Source of the DNA: Arsenicicoccus sp. oral taxon 190
Lineage (GTDB): Bacteria; Actinomycetota; Actinomycetes; Actinomycetales; Dermatophilaceae
Assembly (NCBI RefSeq): GCF_001189535.1
Contig: NZ_CP012070.1
Coordinates: 2,170,001-2,234,000, forward strand
Reading direction: 5' to 3'
DNA length: 64,000 nt
Positions 42,620 through 51,795 of this stretch are shown in pieces. The translations under genes were made by a program, and so were the position numbers. A model generated the notes under the pieces. It saw nothing but the letters and a program-made list of their open reading frames with translations. It was not told the origin of the DNA and searched no databases. Position 1 is the stretch's first letter; the number at the start of each line of letters is the position of its first letter.

Positions 42620-44284
42620 ATGACGGCTCGGACGATTCCGGTGGATCCGCAGCACGACACCAACAGCGAGCGGGAGGTGTGGGAGCGGCTGGTCCGCACC
42701 CTGCCCGACGACGCGGTGGTCCTGTCGGGGTTGCGGCTCACCGACGAGGACAAGGACCACGAGGCCGATCTCATCCTGCTGCTGCCCGGGGAGGGGGTCG
42801 TCGTGGTCGAGGTCAAGGGAGGCAGCTGCTCGCTGGACGACGAGGGCCGGTGGTGGACGACCTCGGGTCACGGCCGTCGACGGATCTACCCCGTCGATCA
42901 GGCGCGTCAGACCCGATACGCAATCAGGCGTTATGTCGAGCAGGACCCACGGTGGCGCGACTCGTTGCGCACCCGGATCCGGTGGAGCCATGCCGTGGTC
43001 ATGCCCTACACGTCGATCGACGACGACTTCGCGACGCCGGACTGCCCGCGGTGGCTCATCCACGGCCGTCAGGATCTGGGCGGCCTGGCAGATCGGTTGC
43101 GCGCCATACCTGCTCGTGACTCCGGGCGCCGTGCCCCGACCTCCGCCGACATCGACCTGATCGTCGAGATCCTGCGCGGCAGAAGGCTCCCCGTCGAGGA
43201 TGTCACCGCCGACGCGGACGAGCGCGCCTCTCGCGCAGACCGACTCACCGTGGAGCAGGCGACGCTGCTGGGGGTGACGCGGCTGCTCAACCGGGTCGAG
43301 GTGCGCGGAGGCGCGGGGAGCGGCAAGACCGTCCTGGCGCTCGCCCAGGCCAAGGATCTGACGCGCGGCCGCGAGGAGCGGGCCCCACAGCGGGTGGCCC
43401 TGCTGTGCTACTCGATCGGTCTGGCGGAGTACTTCCGTCGAGAGCTGAAAGGCTTGAGCCGCAAGCGGGCTCCCGCCTTCGTGGGGACCTTCGAGGAGCT
43501 GGGTCGGTCCTGGGGCGCCGAGGGCGGCACCCGGCAGGACGGTGACTTCTGGGAGCGTCGCCTGCCCGACCGTATGACGGAGCTGGCCGCCGCCCTGCCC
43601 GACCACGAGAGGTTCGACGCCGTCATCGTCGACGAGGCGCAGGACTTCGCCGACGGGTGGTGGCGGCCACTCATGAACGCGCTGAGGGACGAGGAGACCG
43701 GCGGGCTGTACGTCTACACCGACGAGAACCAGCGCGTCTTCGCGCGATTCGGCCGGCCGCCGGTGCCTCTCGTGCCCCTGGTCCTGGACCACAACCTGCG
43801 CAACACCCGCCAGATCGCCGACGTCTTCGCGCCGCTGACGCCCATGCGGATGCGCCCGATGGGTGGGGACGGGCCTGCCGCCCGTCTCGTGCCGTGCTCC
43901 GCCGAGGAGGCGGTCGGTCGCGCCGACGACGTCGTCGAGGAGCTCCTGGACCGGGGGTGGCGTCAGCAGGACGTCGCGCTCATCACCACGGGCTCGCGCC
44001 ACCCCGTGCAGGTGGAGCGGTTCGACGAGGCGGATCCGCGCGCCTACTGGCGGTCGTTCTGGGAGGACGACGACGTGTTCTACGGCCACGTGCTGGGCTG
44101 CAAGGGGCTCGAGCGACGCGTGGTGGTGCTCTGCGTCAACGAGTCCGAGCCACGCGACCGTGCCCGGGAGAAGCTCTACGTCGGGATGTCCCGAGCCACC
44201 GACGAGCTGGTCGTGGTCGGCGACCCCGAGGTCATCCGCCAGGCGGCCGGCAACGCGGTCCTGGACCGCCTCCTCGCGCCCTGA
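42620..44284 (+). CDS. NERD-domain / superfamily 1 helicase protein
   Basis: A 554-residue fusion. Residues ~15-120 are a nuclease-related NERD domain (DHEADLILLLPGEGVVVVEVKGG, with the D...EVK metal site). The helicase part has Walker A GGAGSGKTVLALAQA, VLL-type motif Ia, Walker B FDAVIVDEAQDF, motif III YVYTDENQRVF, DHNLRNTRQIADVF and a C-terminal motif GMSRATDELVVVGD. ATG 42620 follows GAGGGGGC; TACCCT (42585-42590) is a likely -10. Such NERD-UvrD proteins act on DNA or RNA and some occur in defence islands, but this one stands alone between sugar operons. Confidence 0.85.
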   Translation: MTARTIPVDPQHDTNSEREVWERLVRTLPDDAVVLSGLRLTDEDKDHEADLILLLPGEGVVVVEVKGGSCSLDDEGRWWTTSGHGRRRIYPVDQARQTRYAIRRYVEQDPRWRDSLRTRIRWSHAVVMPYTSIDDDFATPDCPRWLIHGRQDLGGLADRLRAIPARDSGRRAPTSADIDLIVEILRGRRLPVEDVTADADERASRADRLTVEQATLLGVTRLLNRVEVRGGAGSGKTVLALAQAKDLTRGREERAPQRVALLCYSIGLAEYFRRELKGLSRKRAPAFVGTFEELGRSWGAEGGTRQDGDFWERRLPDRMTELAAALPDHERFDAVIVDEAQDFADGWWRPLMNALRDEETGGLYVYTDENQRVFARFGRPPVPLVPLVLDHNLRNTRQIADVFAPLTPMRMRPMGGDGPAARLVPCSAEEAVGRADDVVEELLDRGWRQQDVALITTGSRHPVQVERFDEADPRAYWRSFWEDDDVFYGHVLGCKGLERRVVVLCVNESEPRDRAREKLYVGMSRATDELVVVGDPEVIRQAAGNAVLDRLLAP

Positions 44285-44739
44285 CCTGGGCGCTCAGCGC
44301 ACGCTGACCCCGCGGGTCAACCTGCACCGCAAGGACGTTCGCGACGTCTGGTCTGGGCTTCACTGGTGCCCGCGCCCTCTCGGCGGGACCGAGGGCACGT
44401 GCGTATGGCGCAGCACCGTCGGCCGCCAGCTGCTGGAGGCGGCGTTCGCCGCGGCCGAGCAGCAACGTCAATGGCGTTGGCTCACTGTGAGTGCGCCGGG
44501 CTGCTGGGGGTCGACCGGAAGCTCGAGCGAGGGACGATCCTAGGGTCGATCTGGGCGCTGTGGCAGCGGACTCGCGAGACGGCGTCGTCCGACACTCCGC
44601 CGCGGCGTGTAAGCGCTCCCCGGCGTGAGGGGCAGCTGCGGGAGTGTCAGTCGTCGAGTGGTCGAGGGCGGCGCGACCGACCTTGGCGACGCAACGCACT
44701 CCGAAGGTCGACGACGGCGCCCGGCCGAACCCTCACGTC
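44285..44739. other. 455-bp gap with no recognised gene
   Basis: It contains a small hairpin TGACCC-cgc-GGGTCA near 44304-44318 that may end the helicase transcript. A plus-strand frame (to 44543) encodes LHRKDVRDVWSGLHWCPRP and later RQLLEAAFAAAEQQRQWRW without a recognisable domain or ribosome binding site; it may be gene debris. Nothing else was recognised. Confidence 0.5.
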
Positions 44740-44798
44740 TTGACACGACTTTGTGAGGGGACTAAAAATGTGGAATCGATTTCATGGAATCGATTCCA
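44740..44798 (+). promoter_or_regulatory. Ribose operon promoter with two tandem LacI-type operators
   Basis: TTGACA (44740-44745), 17 bases, TAAAAA (44763-44768) is a near-consensus promoter. Directly after it come TGGAATCGATTTCA (44771-44784, one mismatch) and the perfect palindrome TGGAATCGATTCCA (44785-44798), head to tail with no gap. Bound LacI-family repressor would cover the start site. Confidence 0.9.
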
Positions 44799-44824
44799 AA
44801 CGTCTGGCTCGAGGAGGTGCCGGC

Positions 44825-45856
44825 ATGGCGACGCTGCGGGACGTGGCGCAGGCAGCGGGGGTGTCCCCGGCCACGGCCTCGCGCGCTCTCGCCGGTGGCG
44901 GCTCGGTCAGCCACGCGGCCAAGGAGCGCGTGGCGAAGGCGGCCGCCGACCTCGGCTACCAGGTCAACGTCCTCGCCCGAGGACTGCGGACGCAGCGCAC
45001 CCACACCATCGGCCTGCTGCTCCCGGACGTGCGCAACCCCTTCTTCACCGAGCTGGCCTACCACGTGGACAAGGTTGCGGCCGAGCACGGGCTGACGGTC
45101 ATGATCGGCAACGCCGACGAGCAGACCGAGCAGCAGGATCGCTACCTCGATGTCCTCGTCCGCCACCAGGTCGACGGCATCATCGCGGTCCCTCAAGGCG
45201 AGGCGAGCGAGGTCCTGCGACGGACCGCGGCGAGCATGCCGACGGTGTTCATGGACCGCGACCCGGGGGTGCCTGGGACGCCGACCGTGACCAGCGACAA
45301 CCGCGCGGGCATGAGCGCCCTGGTCGACCACCTCGTGGGGCTGGGGCGTCGCAGGATCGGTGTCGTCGCCGGTCCCCAGTCGACGAGCACCGGCCGCGAG
45401 CGGCTCCTGGCCATCGTGGACCGGCTCGCCGAGCACGGGATCGAGCTGGAGCACGACCAGATCGTGGAGGGGGATTTCCAGCTCGACAGCGGGGTCCTCG
45501 CGACCGAGCGACTGCTCCGTCGCGCCGCCCTCGACGCGATCGTCGCGGCCGACAATCTCATGGCCATGGGCGCCTTCATGGTGCTCCGTCGCCACGGCAT
45601 CCAGGTAGGGGTCGACATGGCCCTCGCCTGCGTGGACGACATCGAGTGGTTCGAGCTGGTCGACCCGGCCCTCACCGTCGTCGCCCAGGACATCGCCGGA
45701 CTCGGGGAGGCCGCGGTCACCAGCCTGGTGCACCAGATAGATCACCAGCCGGCGCCGTCCGCAGTCGTCCCGATGCGGCTCATCGCGCGGGCGTCCTGCG
45801 GCGAGCGGCAGCCGAGCGGCATACGACCTGAAGACAAGGAGGGGGCGCATGGGTGA
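44825..45856 (+). CDS. LacI family regulator of the ribose operon (RbsR-like)
   Basis: A 343-residue repressor with HTH ATLRDVAQAAGVSPATASRAL and hinge YQVNVLARGLRTQRT, then a ribose-binding-like effector domain (IGLLLPDVRNPFFTELAY, VFMDRDPGV, CVDDIEWFELVDPALTVV). ATG 44825 follows GAGGAGG. It is the first gene of the rbs operon and overlaps rbsA by eight bases, so regulator and transporter are made together. Its operators are probably the two palindromes at 44771-44798. Confidence 0.92.
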   Translation: MATLRDVAQAAGVSPATASRALAGGGSVSHAAKERVAKAAADLGYQVNVLARGLRTQRTHTIGLLLPDVRNPFFTELAYHVDKVAAEHGLTVMIGNADEQTEQQDRYLDVLVRHQVDGIIAVPQGEASEVLRRTAASMPTVFMDRDPGVPGTPTVTSDNRAGMSALVDHLVGLGRRRIGVVAGPQSTSTGRERLLAIVDRLAEHGIELEHDQIVEGDFQLDSGVLATERLLRRAALDAIVAADNLMAMGAFMVLRRHGIQVGVDMALACVDDIEWFELVDPALTVVAQDIAGLGEAAVTSLVHQIDHQPAPSAVVPMRLIARASCGERQPSGIRPEDKEGAHG

Positions 45857-47351
45857 CGTGGTGCTCCAGCTGGAGGGTGTGAGCAAGTCCTTCGCGGGCG
45901 TGCCCGCGCTGCGGGACGTGGACCTGGAGGTGCGCGCCGGTGAGGTGCACGTCCTCCTCGGCGAGAACGGCGCCGGCAAGTCCACGCTCATCAAGATGAT
46001 CGCCGGCGTGCACGAGCCGGACGGCGGACGGATCCTGGTCGACGGCAACGAGGTCCGCATCCCAGACACCAGGGCGGCGGAGCGGCTGGGGATCGCCACG
46101 ATCCACCAGGAGCTCAACCTCGTCCCGACCCTGTCGGTGGCCGAGAACCTCACCCTCGGGCGCACGCCCCGCAAGCACGGCCTCGTCGACCGCGCCGCCA
46201 TGCGCCGGATCGCGCGCGAGGCCGTGGCCCGCGTCGGCCTCGACGTCGACGTCGACCGGCCTGTCGGGACCCTCGGCATCGCCCGCCAGCAGCTCGTCGA
46301 GATCGCCAGGGCGCTCTCGCAGGACGCCCGCATCCTGATCCTGGACGAGCCGACCGCGGCGCTCACCCGCACCGAGACCGACGTCCTCTTCGACATCGTG
46401 CGCGAGCTGCGCGAGGCCGGAGTCGCCATGGTCTTCATCAGCCACCACCTCGACGAGATCGAGGAGATCGGCGACCGCATCACCGTCCTGCGCGACGGCG
46501 CCTATGTCGACACCGTCGCGGGTGGCACCGGCGAGCCCGAGCTGGTCCGGCTGATGGTCGGTCGCAGCATCGACGATCTCTATCCGCGTCGCGTCAGCGA
46601 GCTCGGGGAGACTCTCCTGTCGGTCGAGAACCTCACCAGCCCAGGGCTCTTCGAGGACATCAGCTTCCAGGTCCGCGCCGGTGAGGTGGTGGGTCTGGCC
46701 GGTCTGGTGGGTGCCGGGCGCACGGAGGTGCTCCGGGCGATCGCTGGTGCTGACCGGTATGACGGCGGCACGGTGACCGTGGGCGGCCGCCCCCTGCCGC
46801 AGCACGACGTGGCCGCCGCGGTCCGGGCCGGCGTGGGTCTGGTGCCCGAGGACCGCAAGTCCTCCGGCCTCGTCCTCGGGGCGTCCATCGTCGACAACCT
46901 CGGATACGCGACGCTGCGCTCCTCGTCGAAGGGCGGCCTGGAGGACCGGGGCGGGCAACGCCGTCGAGGCACCGAGGTCGCCGACACGCTCCGGCTGCGC
47001 CGCGCCTCCATGGACCAGGCCGTCAAGGGCCTGTCCGGCGGCAACCAGCAGAAGGTGGTCTTCGGGCGGTGGTTCATGGCCGGGTCCCGGGTCCTGCTGC
47101 TCGACGAGCCGACCCGCGGCGTCGACGTGGGCGCCAAGGTCGAGATCTACGAGCTCATCAACACCATCACCAGCAACGGCGGCGCCGTCGTCCTCGCGAG
47201 CAGCGAGCTCCCCGAGGTCATCTCGATGAGCGACCGCGTCCTCGTCATGGCGCGCGGCCGCCTCACGGGCGAGCTGCCCGCCGCCGAAGCAACCCAAGAC
47301 GCGGTCATGTCCCTGGCCGTCAAGGAGGTCGAGTCCACCCGTGCCCACTAA
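45849..47351 (+). CDS. rbsA: Ribose ABC transporter, duplicated ATP-binding protein
   Basis: A 500-residue sugar ATPase with two nucleotide-binding domains. The first has GENGAGKSTLIKM, LGIARQQLVEIARAL and LILDEPTAALT. The second has a degenerate P-loop (GLVGAGRTEVLR), the signature LSGGNQQKV and LLLDEPTRGVDVGAK, the standard RbsA asymmetry. It overlaps the LacI gene upstream and rbsC downstream, by 8 and 11 bases. Confidence 0.94.
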   Translation: MGDVVLQLEGVSKSFAGVPALRDVDLEVRAGEVHVLLGENGAGKSTLIKMIAGVHEPDGGRILVDGNEVRIPDTRAAERLGIATIHQELNLVPTLSVAENLTLGRTPRKHGLVDRAAMRRIAREAVARVGLDVDVDRPVGTLGIARQQLVEIARALSQDARILILDEPTAALTRTETDVLFDIVRELREAGVAMVFISHHLDEIEEIGDRITVLRDGAYVDTVAGGTGEPELVRLMVGRSIDDLYPRRVSELGETLLSVENLTSPGLFEDISFQVRAGEVVGLAGLVGAGRTEVLRAIAGADRYDGGTVTVGGRPLPQHDVAAAVRAGVGLVPEDRKSSGLVLGASIVDNLGYATLRSSSKGGLEDRGGQRRRGTEVADTLRLRRASMDQAVKGLSGGNQQKVVFGRWFMAGSRVLLLDEPTRGVDVGAKVEIYELINTITSNGGAVVLASSELPEVISMSDRVLVMARGRLTGELPAAEATQDAVMSLAVKEVESTRAH

Positions 47352-48330
47352 CACGCCAGCAGCGGCCACCAACGCGCCCGCCCCGTCGGCACGCCGCGGT
47401 CGCGCCCGTGCCACCGACTTCCTCGCCGACAACGGCGCGCTGGTCGGCCTTGCCCTGGTCTGCCTCGTGATGTTCATCGCGACGCCGACCTTCCTCACCA
47501 CCCAGAATCTCTTGAACGTCGGCGTGCAGGCAGCGGTCACCGCCATCCTCGCCTTCGGCATGACCTTCGTGATCGTGACCGCCGGGATCGACCTGTCCGT
47601 CGGCTCGGTGGCCGCCCTGTCGTCGATCTGTGCCGGCTGGGCCGTCACCAGCGGCGGGATGCCGGGCTGGCTCGCCCTGATCGTCGGACCGCTCGTCGGT
47701 CTCGCGGCGGGCCTGGTCTCCGGGGCGGCCGTGGCCTACGGCAAGCTGCCGGCCTTCATCGCCACCCTCGCGATGCTCTCCGTCGCTCGCGGTCTGGCCC
47801 TCGTGGTGTCCGGCGGACGGCCGATCGAGATGCCCGCCGCCGTCTCGTGGCTCGGCAGCGACCTCGGACCCGTGCCCGTCCCGATCCTCGTGCTCGTCGT
47901 GGCGGCGCTCGTGACGGCGTTCGTGCTCAACCGGACGGTCTTCGGCCGCTCCCTCTACGCCATCGGCGGCAACGAAGAGGCTGCCCGGCTCGCCGGGCTG
48001 CCGGTGAAGCGCACCACCGCAGCGGTGTACGCCCTGTCCGGCCTCTTCGCAGGGATCGCGGGCCTGGTCCTCGCCGGGCGACTCGCCTCCGCCCAGCCCC
48101 AAGCCGCCAGCGGATACGAGCTCGACGCGATCGCCGCGGTGGTCATCGGGGGCGCCAGCCTGTCCGGTGGCGTCGGCAAGGCGTCGGGCACCCTCGTCGG
48201 CGCCCTCGTCCTCGCCGTCATCCGCAACGGCCTCAACCTGCTCAACGTCACGGCCTTCTGGCAGCAGGTCGTCATCGGCCTCGTGATCGCCCTGGCCGTC
48301 GGCATCGACGTCCTGCGCCAGAAGCGGTGA
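47341..48330 (+). CDS. rbsC: Ribose ABC transporter permease
   Basis: A 329-residue membrane protein starting at GTG 47341. The family signature FVIVTAGIDLSVGSVAALSS is present, then multiple hydrophobic helices and YALSGLFAGIAGLVLAGRL, AAVVIGGASLSGGVG. It partners RbsA and the lipoprotein RbsB encoded next. Confidence 0.94.
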   Translation: MPTNTPAAATNAPAPSARRGRARATDFLADNGALVGLALVCLVMFIATPTFLTTQNLLNVGVQAAVTAILAFGMTFVIVTAGIDLSVGSVAALSSICAGWAVTSGGMPGWLALIVGPLVGLAAGLVSGAAVAYGKLPAFIATLAMLSVARGLALVVSGGRPIEMPAAVSWLGSDLGPVPVPILVLVVAALVTAFVLNRTVFGRSLYAIGGNEEAARLAGLPVKRTTAAVYALSGLFAGIAGLVLAGRLASAQPQAASGYELDAIAAVVIGGASLSGGVGKASGTLVGALVLAVIRNGLNLLNVTAFWQQVVIGLVIALAVGIDVLRQKR

Positions 48331-48398
48331 CCCCGTCGAGCGCCGGCTGTCGGCATACGTATCGATCCACCTCAACGAAGAGTCAAGGAGTCTGACCC

Positions 48399-49358
48399 AT
48401 GTCCCTCATCAAGATCACTGGAGCCGTCGCCGTCGCCGCGGCGCTCACCCTCACCGCCGCCTGCAACCGGGGGAGCTCGAGCGACTCCTCGAGCGCGGGG
48501 GGCTCGGGCGGCGGGGCAGGCAAGTCCATGACGCTCGCCCTGTCCACGCTGAACAACCCCTTCTTCATCGACGTGCGCGACGGGGCCCAGGAAGCAGCCA
48601 AGGCGGCGGGGGTCAGCCTCGACGTGGTCGACGCGCAGAACGACGCCGCCACGCAGGCCAACCAGCTGGCCGACGCCGCCACCAAGTCGCCGGCAGCGGT
48701 CCTGATCAACCCGGTGGACTCCGACGCCGCAGCCGCCGCGGTGAAGCCGGTGCTCAACGCGAAGGTGCCGGTCATCGCGGTGGACCGTGCGGTCAACGGC
48801 GCCGAGGTCGCCAGTTCGGTCTCGTCCGACAACGTCGACGGCGGCAAGCAGGCGGCCAAGGCGCTGGCTGCGTCGATCAGCGGCAAGGGCGAGATCCTCG
48901 TCCTCCAGGGCGTGCCGGGCACGTCGGCGAGCCGCGACCGAGGTCAGGGATTCGAGGAGGGCATCAAGGCCTTCCCGGACATCAAGGTGGTCGGCAAGCA
49001 GCCCGCCGACTTCGACCGGACGAAGGGGCTGAACGTCACCACCAACCTGCTGCAGAGCCACCCCGGCGTCGTGGCGATCTTCGCCGAGAACGACGAGATG
49101 GCCCTCGGGGCCGTGCAGGCGCTGGGCGCCAAGGCCGGCCAGCAGGTGAAGGTGTTCGGCTTCGACGGCACCGCCGACGGTCTCAAGGCGATCAAGGAGG
49201 GCAAGATGGTCGGCTCCATCGCCCAGCAGCCCAAGGAGCTCGGCAAGACGGCCGTGCAGATGGCGCTCAAGGCAGCCAACAAGGAGTCCGTCGAGAAGGC
49301 CGTGCCGGTCCCGGTCAAGAGCGTGACCTCGGCCAACGTGGCCGAGTACCTCAAGTGA
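48399..49358 (+). CDS. rbsB: Ribose ABC transporter substrate-binding lipoprotein
   Basis: A 319-residue lipoprotein: signal MSLIKITGAVAVAAALTLTA with the lipobox cysteine in TAAC, a Ser/Gly linker, then LALSTLNNPFFIDVRDGAQ, LINPVDSDAAAAAV, VPVIAVDRAVNG and FAENDEMALGAVQAL, which are ribose-binding-protein motifs. A 68-base gap after rbsC may contain its own translation signal (AAGGAG). It is coupled to rbsK (GTGA overlap). Confidence 0.94.
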   Translation: MSLIKITGAVAVAAALTLTAACNRGSSSDSSSAGGSGGGAGKSMTLALSTLNNPFFIDVRDGAQEAAKAAGVSLDVVDAQNDAATQANQLADAATKSPAAVLINPVDSDAAAAAVKPVLNAKVPVIAVDRAVNGAEVASSVSSDNVDGGKQAAKALAASISGKGEILVLQGVPGTSASRDRGQGFEEGIKAFPDIKVVGKQPADFDRTKGLNVTTNLLQSHPGVVAIFAENDEMALGAVQALGAKAGQQVKVFGFDGTADGLKAIKEGKMVGSIAQQPKELGKTAVQMALKAANKESVEKAVPVPVKSVTSANVAEYLK

Positions 49359-50308
49359 TCGACGAGCCCGCCGCCTCCGACCCGGCCGAGCCCGACGCCC
49401 CCGTCGCGCCCGGCCGGGTCGTGGTCCTGGGGTCGCTCAACGCGGACGTCTTCGCCCGCGTCGAACGGCACCCCCGGCCTGGTGAGACGGTGATCGGGGC
49501 AGGGGGCGAGACCCGCGCCGGCGGCAAGGGCGCCAACCAGGCGGTGGCGGCGGCCCTGTGCGGGGCCGACGTCTCGATGGTGGGTGCCGTTGGGTCCGAT
49601 CCCTATGCCGCGGTCGCGCTGTCGGGGCTCGAGCGCGCGGGCGTCGACGTCTCGGGCGTGCGCCGTGTGGCCGGCCCGTCGGGGCTGGCGGTCATCACCG
49701 TGTCCGACGACGGAGAGAACTCGATCATCGTCATCCCGGGAGCCAACGGGCAGGTCTCCGACCCCGAGCTGGCGCACCTGTCGACGTTGTCGGCAGCCGA
49801 CCTGCTGATCCTGCAGGGGGAGGTGCCCGTCGAGGTCGTCGGCGCCGCCGCGCGCGCTGCGACCGACGCGGGCGCCCGTGTCATCGTCAACCTCGCACCC
49901 GTCGTGGACCTCGCCCCCGAGGTGCTGCGACTCGCCGATCCCCTCGTGGTCAACGAGCACGAGGGCGCGGGCGCGCTCGAGATCCTGGGGACCTCCGGCC
50001 GGTCCGCCGGCGGTGCCACGGGCCTCGTGCAGGGGCTTCGGGACACCGGCATACGGTCCGTCGTGATGACCCTGGGCGGCGCCGGCGCCGTGGTCGCCGA
50101 CAGCGAGGGCGTCACGACCATGCCTGGCCGCAGGGTGGCGGTCGTGGACACCACGGGGGCCGGTGACGCCTTCGTCGGGGCGTTGGCCGCTGCACTCGCG
50201 TCCCGCATCGGGCTGCGAGAAGCGGCCCAGATGGCGAATCTCTTTGCGTCCGAGGCCGTCCAGCACGAAGGCGCCCAGGACTCCTATCCCGACCGGAGGG
50301 CGCGATGA
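49355..50308 (+). CDS. rbsK: Ribokinase
   Basis: A 317-residue PfkB-type kinase. It shows VVVLGSLNADVFARV, the substrate motif GGKGANQAVAAALCG, VNLAPV, and the catalytic VDTTGAGDAFVGALAA. About 20 extra N-terminal residues (EPAASDPAEPDAPVAPG) precede the fold. The GTG at 49355 overlaps the rbsB stop. Confidence 0.93.
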   Translation: MIDEPAASDPAEPDAPVAPGRVVVLGSLNADVFARVERHPRPGETVIGAGGETRAGGKGANQAVAAALCGADVSMVGAVGSDPYAAVALSGLERAGVDVSGVRRVAGPSGLAVITVSDDGENSIIVIPGANGQVSDPELAHLSTLSAADLLILQGEVPVEVVGAAARAATDAGARVIVNLAPVVDLAPEVLRLADPLVVNEHEGAGALEILGTSGRSAGGATGLVQGLRDTGIRSVVMTLGGAGAVVADSEGVTTMPGRRVAVVDTTGAGDAFVGALAAALASRIGLREAAQMANLFASEAVQHEGAQDSYPDRRAR

Positions 50309-50697
50309 GGAAGGGAGGCATCCTCCACGCCGAGCTCTCTCGTCAGCTCTCCCTGCTGGGGCACACGGACACCTTCGTGGTAGGGGACTGCGGACTCCCG
50401 CTGCCCCGCTCGCTGCCCGTCGTCGACCTGGCGCTCATGGGTGGCCAGCTCGACTTCCGGACCGTGCTGGACGCCGTCCTCCACGAGGTGGTGGTGCAGC
50501 GCCACGTGGTGGCGACGGAGGCGTGGGGCTCGCCGGCCGGGGAGTGGCTGGACGATCGCGCGGCGGCCTTGGGCGAGCGCGTCAGCGCCTCCCACGAGGA
50601 GCTCAAGGCGCGAATCCCGCAGTGCTCCTTCGCGATCCGCACCGGCGAGCAGACGCCCTATGCCAACGTGATCCTCGAGGCCGGCGTCCCCTTCTGA
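50305..50697 (+). CDS. rbsD: D-ribose pyranase
   Basis: A 130-residue mutarotase converting pyranose and furanose forms of ribose for RbsK. Conserved MRKGGILHAELSRQLSLLGH, VVGDCGLPLP and the C-terminal TGEQTPYANVILEAGVPF are all present. ATG overlaps the rbsK stop (ATGA); it is the last gene of the operon. Confidence 0.95.
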   Translation: MRKGGILHAELSRQLSLLGHTDTFVVGDCGLPLPRSLPVVDLALMGGQLDFRTVLDAVLHEVVVQRHVVATEAWGSPAGEWLDDRAAALGERVSASHEELKARIPQCSFAIRTGEQTPYANVILEAGVPF

Positions 50698-50743
50698 GCC
50701 CGCTCCGCGGACGGCTCCAAGGGTCGATGCTCCGCTGCCCCTG

Positions 50744-50782
50744 ATTGACCCCGCGCCCCGATTATTGACCCCGCGCCCCGAT
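50744..50782 (+). repeat. 19-bp direct repeat upstream of the MurR gene
   Basis: ATTGACCCCGCGCCCCGAT occurs at 50744-50762 and again at 50764-50782, one base apart. Each copy carries a TTGACC -35 element; the second is 17 bases from AATGCT (50788-50793). It may be a promoter duplication or a regulator site. Confidence 0.8.
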
Positions 50783-50800
50783 GGTGCAATGCTCCAACGC

Positions 50801-51793
50801 ATGACTCCAACGGCGGAGCAAAACTCTGACAGTGGCAACGGCAGCGGGTCCGGCAGCGGGTCCGGCCTCCTCGCCCGCCTCCGCGGTGTCCTGCCCTCCC
50901 TGCCCGCGGGCCCCGCCCGGGTCGGGGCGGCGATCCTCGAGGACCCGGCCGCGGTCTCTCGTATGACGCTGCGCGAGCTGGCCCGGGCGACCGGCACCAG
51001 CGACGCCACCGTGCTCCGTCTGGCCGATGCCATCGGCGTGGACGGCTACCGCGAGCTGCGGCTCGGCCTTGCGGAGGCCGTCGGGTCCATGGCGTCCGCC
51101 GGGAGGGACGGGCACCTCACCGCCGACATCACCCGCGACGACCCGCCGGGTCGGGTGCTCGCGGCGCTCGCCGAGGAAGAACGCGCCGTGATCACCGACA
51201 CCGCGGCCTGTCTCGACCCCGACGCGGTCGCCACCGTCGCCGACGCCCTCGTGGCCGCCCGGCGCGCTGTGATCGTCGGCATCGGTGCCTCGGGACTCGT
51301 CGCGCTGGACCTGTCGGCCAAGCTCGAGCGCATCGGTCTGCCCGCCCGCGGCGCCGCCGAGGTGCACCAGGCAGTGACCGCCGCCGTGCTGCTGGGTCCG
51401 GGCGACGTCCTCGTGGTGGTCTCGGCCTCGGGCTCCACCGTCGACGTCCTCGAGCCGTTGCGCATCGCCCGGGAGCGCGGTGCCCTCACCGTCGCCCTGA
51501 CGTGCCACCCCCGCAGCGCCGTGTCGGCCGCCCACCACGTCCTGATGAGCGCGCCCGGCCGGGAGCAGCCGGTGCGTCCTGCGGCGATGAGCTCACGCAC
51601 GGGCCAGCTCTTCGTGGTGGACGTCCTCTTCACCCTGGTCGCCCAGCGCTGCTTCGACCAGGCCAGCGAGGCCATCGCGGACTCCTACCAGGCGCTGCGC
51701 CACCGCCACGGCGCCGCTGCAGCCGCCCCCACGCGCCACCGCGGCCCCGACCCCGACCCCGACCCCGACCGCAACCCTCACCAGGAGGCCTGA
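50801..51793 (+). CDS. MurR/RpiR family transcriptional regulator
   Basis: A 330-residue regulator. A Gly/Ser-repeat linker near the N-terminus (about 10-20) precedes the RpiR HTH (MTLRELARATGTSDATVLRLADAIG) and the SIS sugar-isomerase domain (AVIVGIGASGLVALDLSAKL, VVSASGSTVDVLEPL). The tail is a PDPDPDPD run. ATG 50801 lies seven bases after AATGCT, so it is probably leaderless. It precedes murQ and a MurNAc-type PTS gene, so it likely senses MurNAc 6-phosphate. Confidence 0.88.
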   Translation: MTPTAEQNSDSGNGSGSGSGSGLLARLRGVLPSLPAGPARVGAAILEDPAAVSRMTLRELARATGTSDATVLRLADAIGVDGYRELRLGLAEAVGSMASAGRDGHLTADITRDDPPGRVLAALAEEERAVITDTAACLDPDAVATVADALVAARRAVIVGIGASGLVALDLSAKLERIGLPARGAAEVHQAVTAAVLLGPGDVLVVVSASGSTVDVLEPLRIARERGALTVALTCHPRSAVSAAHHVLMSAPGREQPVRPAAMSSRTGQLFVVDVLFTLVAQRCFDQASEAIADSYQALRHRHGAAAAAPTRHRGPDPDPDPDRNPHQEA

Positions 51794-51795
51794 GG

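Noticed and set aside
43863..44543. Open frame running past the helicase stop into the gap
   Set aside because: Mostly an out-of-frame shadow of the helicase; the distal 75 codons have no ribosome site or recognisable domain, so only mentioned as possible debris.
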